Of a DNA stretch of 64,000 bases, positions 58,662-64,000 are shown piece after piece. Under the pieces are notes generated by a model. It ran no database searches. It was not told the origin of the DNA and saw only the letters and a program-made list of their open reading frames with translations. Numbering within the stretch: the stretch's first letter is position 1; every line of letters starts with the position of its first letter. This DNA is from Cornus controversa (Eukaryota; Streptophyta; Magnoliopsida; Cornales; Cornaceae). Position numbers and translations under genes: made by a program. The DNA lies in contig CM048852.1 of the NCBI GenBank assembly GCA_026545225.1, positions 15,956,146 to 16,020,145 of the forward strand. Direction: 5' to 3'.

Positions 58662-60087
58662 TGATAAGTGTTCAATTCTATGCATTTCAACCCTCTTTAT
58701 TGCATATGTTAGTTTCGTTTCTACGTTTACCGAGAAATGTTTACTGTATTTTTGTGTTTTTGATGTATTGCAGGTCTTGTAGTGAAAGGAGCAAAGTTTG
58801 AGGCTATTTGCAGCTGAAGAACAAAAATCAGAAATGCAGCCAAAGGCATCTCGATCAATCGAGATGTTGATCTCGATCAATCGAGAGATCTTATTTTGAT
58901 TGATCGAAATCTCGATCAATCGAGATCCAATCTCGATCAATCGAGATCCAATCTCGATTGATCGAGATTCTACAGAAGCCACTTGCCCACTTGCTCACCT
59001 GCTCTCCCAGTTGCAACAAAATCTCCCTTTTTGCACGACTTAGGGGGATTGTCTGACTTGAACAAGACCCTTGGGGACCTTCTTGATACAAGGGATATAT
59101 ATATTGATATATATATATATATATGGTGGGCCCCAAGGTTGAAAAAGGAAGCCTTAAAGCACCAAAAAGCCACATATCTCACATATCTCTCAACACACAT
59201 CAGACATCCAAGGGAGACATTCGAGAGAGGAAGAGGAGAAGCTGAACCAGACCAAGAAGCTTCACTTTCTTCATCAATGGAAGAGTGCAAGGCAACCATG
59301 AGCAACTAACTCTTCTACTAGGGTGTTGGTTTCAACCCCTAGCCATGTGAACTTGTTCATCTTTGTAGCACTTGGGATTTGTAATTAAATATTGATTATT
59401 TAGCCTAGTGATCATGTACACTAATACATTTCTTTTATATATTCATATGATTTTGGTTTTATTCTTGTCTTAGAGTATAATCTTCATGTGAATGCACAAC
59501 ATTTGCATATTCCACAAGAAGTACAAATGATGGCTAGATAATGGTGTTTAAATGAATGTGTTGTGTTTGTTTGTATAAACCATGCCAAGATAAGGTAGCT
59601 TGGATGCATGTAGGTTTACTTAGAGAGTAGGATAATTAGGTAGTTAGTTAGGTTGAAGAACTATGCTTGTTGAAGATGGATTATGAGAGGTGGACAAACA
59701 CATTGATCTTTTGATATGTCATTGAGGTCACAAGCCTAATGACATTGTTAGGCATTTAATTAATGAATCCCATGCTTGCTACACTTATGAACATATGAAT
59801 GGCTAGTGGTGGAAACCAACCTTAGTTCTCTCTCCCATCCTTTACTCTTTAATTTTATTGTCATTACATTCATGCAATAGTTTATAAATAAAAATTCAAA
59901 AACCTGTTTTTAGGATTAAAGTGGAATTAATCTTTCTTTAAGACAATTGCGACTAGTCCTCGTGGGATCGATACCCTCTATATAGAACCTTATCTACAAA
60001 GATTCGTGCTCTTGCGAGTGGTTAAATTATATTTTGATAAAAAGAGCAAAATTAAGCTTACAATATAATCCGAGTTTAGCCACACCA
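58662..60087 (+). repeat. 5' LTR of element C (1,426 bp)
   Basis: It starts TGATAAGTGTTCAATTCTATG and ends GCCACACCA before the primer site. The first part matches 63511-64000 closely, with scattered substitutions and one fewer palindrome unit in the 3' copy. This implies mutations since insertion. Confidence 0.87.
58848..58973. repeat. CTCGATCAATCGAG near-palindrome array in the element C LTR
   Basis: Six boxes of the form (C/T)TCGAT(CA or TG)ATCGA(G/A) in 126 bp, separated by 6-14 nt spacers such as ATCCAAT and ATGTTGAT. Both orientations occur, so boxes can pair with themselves and with each other. The array recurs in the 3' LTR (63697-63811) with five boxes. Confidence 0.88.
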
Positions 60088-60093
60088 AAATTT

Positions 60094-60111
60094 TGGCACC
60101 GTTGCCGGGGA
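60094..60111 (+). other. Primer-binding site (tRNA-Asp type) of element C
   Basis: TGGCACCGTTGCCGGGGA, six nt after the LTR, differs by one base from the site of element B (TGGCGCC...). It places the element in the Athila group. Confidence 0.82.
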
Positions 60112-60377
60112 CTACGGTGTAATTGTCGCATTTGGAAGATTAAATCTGGTTTAATTCTTAGGCTAGAAATTCTTTCATTCTTTTTGTATATATATCTTGT
60201 TCTTATTTCTCAAATTTTTTGATTTTAGGTATACCACATAGCGGGCATCTAAACAATTAAAGTTGGAACCCTTTGTGAGTATAAAGTCTAAAATTGGTGG
60301 TTTGAGTTCATTCTTTTTTTTTTTTGTATATATTATTGTTTATTTTTCGTATTGAGGTGTTGTTCTACTATTAATGC

Positions 60378-61930
60378 ATGCTAGGTAGACGGTCCTTGTC
60401 ACTTCCATTGCTTCCGTGTAATATTGAACTTGAACGAACACTTAGACAACGTAGAGGAACCCTATATTGCCTAGAACTGAAAACATGGACCCAAATGAGA
60501 GACAACCTCCCGGACTACCTCCTTTTAATCATGAACAACCACCTCCACCTCCACCTCCTCAAGGAGAGCTGCTTATGGACTTTTACCTTTCGACTACATT
60601 TGAAGTACCTTCATGTATTCAATTTCCAGATGTAGCGGCAAATCAATTTGAAATAAAGTCCTCCACCATCAATCTTCTTAATAGCTTCCATGGTCTCCCT
60701 AATGAGGATCCATACCGGCACTTAGATTACTTCCTTTCTGTGTGTTCCACCATTCGTGTACCACACTTTACGGAGGATGATCTAAAGCTGCGTATGTTCC
60801 CATTCTCCCTAAAAGATAAAGCTAGAAGTTGGTTCAATTCTTTAGAACCTAACTCAATCCATTCTTGGGCAGAGATGCAAATAGAGTTCTTAAAAAAATA
60901 CTTCCCAATGGGAAAGACGAGTGATATTCGGAGAGCAATCACCGGATTCACCCAAATTGATCAAGAACAATTTCATGAGACGTGGGAGAGATTAAAAGAT
61001 CTTCTTAAATCTTGTCCGCATCATGTTGTCCCAAAATGGCAGCTAGTGCAAAGTTGTTACGATGGGGTGAGTGAGCAACATAGACAAATGATAGACTCCG
61101 CGTGTGGAGGTGGATACCTTTTGAAAAGCCCCGATGAGGCATGGAAACTTTTTCGAACCCTAAGCAACAATTCTGCTCAACGCTCCTCCACTAGGAAAGG
61201 GAAGGCCACCCAACCTTGTAGAGGAGTGCATGAAATTTCACGGGTAGATGAGGTTGCCATGCAAGTAGAAGCCTTATCCCGAAAAATGGACCTAATCATG
61301 AAAAATGGGCTGCCTACTCCAAGCCAACCTGTTCAAAATCAGGAAGGATGTTCGTTTTGCTATAGTACTTCACATTTCGTGCGAGATTGTCCTATTGTCA
61401 GGCAATCTCCCGATTATGCTCAAGAGCAAGCGAATGACTTGTACTCTAAACAAATGAATGATCCATATTCAAACACGTACAATCCTGGTTATAAGAATCA
61501 TCCGGCTTTTTCATGGAAACCTCAAGAATCAAGTCCCTCTTTTCAAGGGCAAAATTCTTTCAATTCCCAATCTCAACAGCCTCAATATAGGCCAAACCCT
61601 CAACCTTACCATCAAAGATCCAATTACCAACAACCACCACCTCCTCCGAGAAGCCAAGGCTTTGAAGAAAGAGTGATAAGTAATCTTGAGGCTAATACCC
61701 GCTTATTGCAAACTCACTCTCAATCAATCTCTAAGCTTGAAGCTAATGCTCAATCTATTGCTAGGTTAGAAGCTCAAATCGGGCAACTAGCCAATGCCCT
61801 AAATAGAAGGGAGGAAGGTAAGTTGCCGAGTCAACCGGTGGCTAATCCTAAGGGTGTTTATATGATTGAAGATCAATCATTTCATCTTATAATACTCCTC
61901 CGGAGCAAGTTCAATCAATCACCACCTTAA
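60378..61930 (+). pseudogene. Element C gag
   Basis: The ATG at 60378 gives MLGRRSLSLPLLP and ERTLRQRRGT, matching the gag start of element B (MQGRRSIADPLIP, ERTLSQQRN). A frameshift near 60465 passes to the main frame, whose first ATG is at 60485. The main frame holds FPFSLKDKARSWFNSL, FLKKYFPMGKTSD, CPHHVVPKWQLVQSC and the knuckle CSFCYSTSHFVRDCP, followed by a Gln/Pro-rich stretch and a short coiled coil (ISKLEANAQSIARLEAQIG). Near 61875 a second frameshift ends the frame early, and its continuation is in the next entry. Gag is the most complete part of the element. Confidence 0.82.
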
Positions 61931-63207
61931 GGAGTGGTAAAGTCATCAATTCCAAGGTAGGAGAGGAAGAGAGAAAGGAATTCCAAGAGCAATCCAAAAA
62001 TCCAAAAGAATCCCAATTAAATCCAAAATTGTTTCCGTTAAATCCAAATGTGCATAACATCCCATTAAATCCAAAAGGAAAGGCAAGTGAAGTTGTGTCG
62101 TCATCAATTCCAAATCTTGACACTTCTTTTGAACCTCCGGTTCCTTTTCCTCAAAGATTGAAGAAACCTTCTCATTTTGGGAAGCAAGGAGAGAAAATCC
62201 AAGACATGATGGAGATCTTCAAACAAGTAAAAATCAATCTCCCTCTCCTTGATGCTATCCGGCAAATTCCCTCCTATGCTAAATTCTTGAAGGACTTGTG
62301 CACTCAAAAGCGAAAATCTAGGAATAATGCTCCTAAGAAAGTCCTCTTAACTGAGCACATAAGCTCCATTTTCCAACACCAAGCCCCTCCTAAATTCAAA
62401 GATCCGGGTGCTCCGACCATTTCGTGCACCATCGAAAATCAATCTTTTGAAAAGGCACTTCTTGATTTAGGGGCTAGTGTCAATTTGCTTCCATTCTCAG
62501 TTTACAAACAACTTGGTTTGGGGGAACTTAAGCATACCACGGTTGTGTTGTAACTTGCCGACCACTCGGTGAAGCAACCACGTGGCATAATTGAGGATGT
62601 AATCATTCAAGTGGACAAATTCTATTTTTCGGTGGACTTCATAGTCCTTGACACGGAACCGGTCCAAAATCCGAATCGACATATTCCTATCATTCTAGGT
62701 CGTCCATTTTTGGCCACGGTAAACGCTTGCGTTAATTGCCGTACCGGCGTGATGGACATCTCTTTCGGGAATATGAAAGTCCGCTTGAACATCTTCAATG
62801 CTTCCCACCACACATCCGAAGACGAAAGTGAGTGCTTTTGTGTCGATGTAGTGGAAGACCTTGTTCAAGAAGCACTTCCTTCTATTCTTTCTAAGGATCC
62901 TTTAGAGGCATGCCTAAATCACTTCAACTATGATGATTTTGGAATTGAGCAATCCATATGTGAAGTCAACTCAATGCTCGATGTCACTACTGTCATGGAT
63001 TTGCCTAATTGGAGAGTTCCTAGAGAACCCTTTCCTCTGTTGGTTAATTCCGTCGCTCCCCACGGAGCGGTGGAATTGAAGGACTTGAAAGACGGCTCGT
63101 TGTTCAAAGTAAATGGGCAGCGCTTAAAAGTATGCGTGGATGACCAAGTTACCACCGAATACGTGGATGGCGTCACTTTGACGGATCCCGTATATTTTGA
63201 CTCGTGA
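61876..63207 (+). pseudogene. Element C protease fused to the pol C-terminal tail
   Basis: It continues gag in another frame (ITTLRSGKVI), then the protease with LLDLGASVNLLPFS and the catalytic Asp. One TAA at 62551 replaces a glutamine codon of the relatives. The frame continues through IVLDTEPVQNPNRHIPIILG to SMLDVTTVMDLPNW, the linker before RT, and then reads NSVAPHGAVELKD and KVNGQRLKVCV, which normally lie after the integrase core. The junction near 63030-63045 is in frame. The frame closes at 63207. The pieces are clear; whether the fusion was ever translated as such is inference. Confidence 0.82.
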
Positions 63208-63377
63208 GCCGATCCGGACGTCGTGCCATAGACGTGTAAGGTGGCGAAGCCATGGTAGCTATCATGCTTCCATGATGTCCTTTTTTAATCCAAAGTAGGT
63301 TTCGTATCTAAGCAATTTTGTATCTAAGTCCCAAAAATCCAAGTCCATGAAGCATAACTTAAGCTGGCTGTTTTTGA

Positions 63378-63460
63378 GCATCTCGATTGATCGAAACCAA
63401 GATCTCGATCAATCGAGATTTTGATTGATCGAGATCTCAGTCTTGATTGATCGAGATATT
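63378..63460. repeat. Second CGATCAATCG array, 3' interior of element C
   Basis: Four boxes (CTCGATTGATCGAA, CTCGATCAATCGAG, TTGATTGATCGAG, CTTGATTGATCGAG) in about 80 bp, between the pol tail and the 3' LTR. They are the same motif as in the LTR but in a separate location. The position relative to pol is like the cluster at 6526-6700 in element B. Confidence 0.82.
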
Positions 63461-63510
63461 GCAGAGAGTTGCCAAATCTAAAGTCCCGAGAAGTAGTATT
63501 CTTCGATAGC

Positions 63511-64000
63511 TCATAAGTGTTCAATTCTATGCATTTGAACCCTCTTTATTGCATATGTTAGTTCCATTTTTGCGTTTACCGAGATATGTTTACGATATTT
63601 TTGTATTTTTGATGTATTGCAGGTATTAGAGTAAATGGAGCAAAGTTTGAGGCTATTTGCAGCTGAAGAGAAAAAGTCAGAATTGCAGCCAAAGGCATCT
63701 CGATCAATCGAGATGTTGATCTCGATTAATCGAAATCTCGATTGATCGAGATCTCATTTCGATTGATCGAAATCTCGATCGATCAAGATCCAATCTCGAT
63801 TGATCGAGATTCTGCAGAATCCACTTGCCCACTTGCTCACCTGCTCTCCCACTTGCAACAAAATCCCCCTTTTTGCACGACTTAGGGGGATTGTCTGACT
63901 TGAACAAGACCCTTGGGGACCTTCTTGATACAAGGGATATATATAGTCATATATATATATAGATGGTGGGCCCCAAGGTTGAAAAGGAAGCCAAAAAGCA
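63511..64000 (+). repeat. 3' LTR of element C, first 490 bp
   Basis: It begins TCATAAGTGTTCAATTC, with TC where the 5' copy has TG. The sequence before it (AGTATTCTTCGATAGC) is not purine-rich, so a recognisable polypurine tract is missing. It runs off the window end. Confidence 0.85.

Larger units (their letters stand above)
58662..64000 (+). mobile_element. Athila-type derivative C (gag-protease, no RT/RNase H/integrase)
   Basis: 5' LTR (58662-60087), primer site, gag, protease, pol tail, 3' non-coding segment and start of the 3' LTR (63511 on). From PBS to 3' LTR the interior is only about 3.4 kb. RT, RNase H and integrase are absent, and the frame passes from the pre-RT linker straight to the post-integrase tail. 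It resembles the non-autonomous plant elements that retain only a gag domain (TR-GAG type). It is inserted into the 3' LTR of E2 and is cut by the window end. Confidence 0.87.

Noticed and set aside
58848-58973. Regularly spaced palindromes as a CRISPR array
   Set aside because: Spacers are only 6-14 nt and similar to each other, and the array is duplicated in both LTRs.
58557-59309. Overlapping frames on both strands of the element C LTR
   Set aside because: Translations of palindromic and TA-rich LTR DNA (IEIGSRLIEI-type), with no coding motif.

Overview
This window is nuclear DNA from a eudicot plant. It has spliced genes, AT-rich spacers, many Ty3/Gypsy LTR retrotransposons and a TIR-NB-LRR (TNL) immune receptor gene, a class present in eudicots and absent from grasses. 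One gene looks intact: a five-exon TNL on the minus strand (33517-39317, 1,190 residues predicted). Almost everything else is transposon sequence or relics of host genes.

Layout. 1-12845: Athila-type Gypsy sequence. Two 3' ends lie tail to tail and form a palindrome of about 2.2 kb per arm centred near 2203. The right arm belongs to a minus-strand element (2191-12845) with 5' LTR, tRNA-Asp-type primer site, gag-protease, RT-RNase H and an env-position ORF, but no integrase. 12846-19163: gene-poor DNA with a short TNL LRR relic (13725-13815) and a four-exon pseudogene fragment of an AMSH-type deubiquitinase (17333-18941). 19597-28463: a decayed chromovirus-type Gypsy element (E1) without a 5' LTR. 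Its 3' LTR holds a 1,246-bp Mutator-like element with a perfect 9-bp target duplication that has captured two exons and the intron of a type II peroxiredoxin gene (a Pack-MULE). 28464-32230: part of a Tat-like LTR element with an 11-copy minisatellite, then an LTR-like stretch.

33517-39317: the TNL gene, with four nearly identical 69-bp LRR units and an MHN in place of the usual MHD motif. 39461-45790: the upstream flank, made of shuffled direct duplications with no second coding copy. 46894-50890: further LTR pieces, including an Athila-like 3' end and a gag relic. 50911-58661: a second chromovirus (E2) of the E1 family, with 5' LTR, an internal region lacking protease, and a 3' LTR interrupted at 58662 by another Athila-type element (58662 to beyond the window). 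That element keeps gag, protease and the extreme C-terminal tail of pol, fused in frame, and has lost RT, RNase H and integrase.

A recurring oddity: four Gypsy families here each carry clusters of short near-palindromes built on a CGAT core (CTCGATCAATCGAG, TACGATGCATCGTA, GGCGATCGATCC, TTCGATGTATCGAA), in LTRs or just downstream of pol. I see no CRISPR, rRNA or tRNA genes. All calls come from reading the sequence and recognising families; no database search was run.
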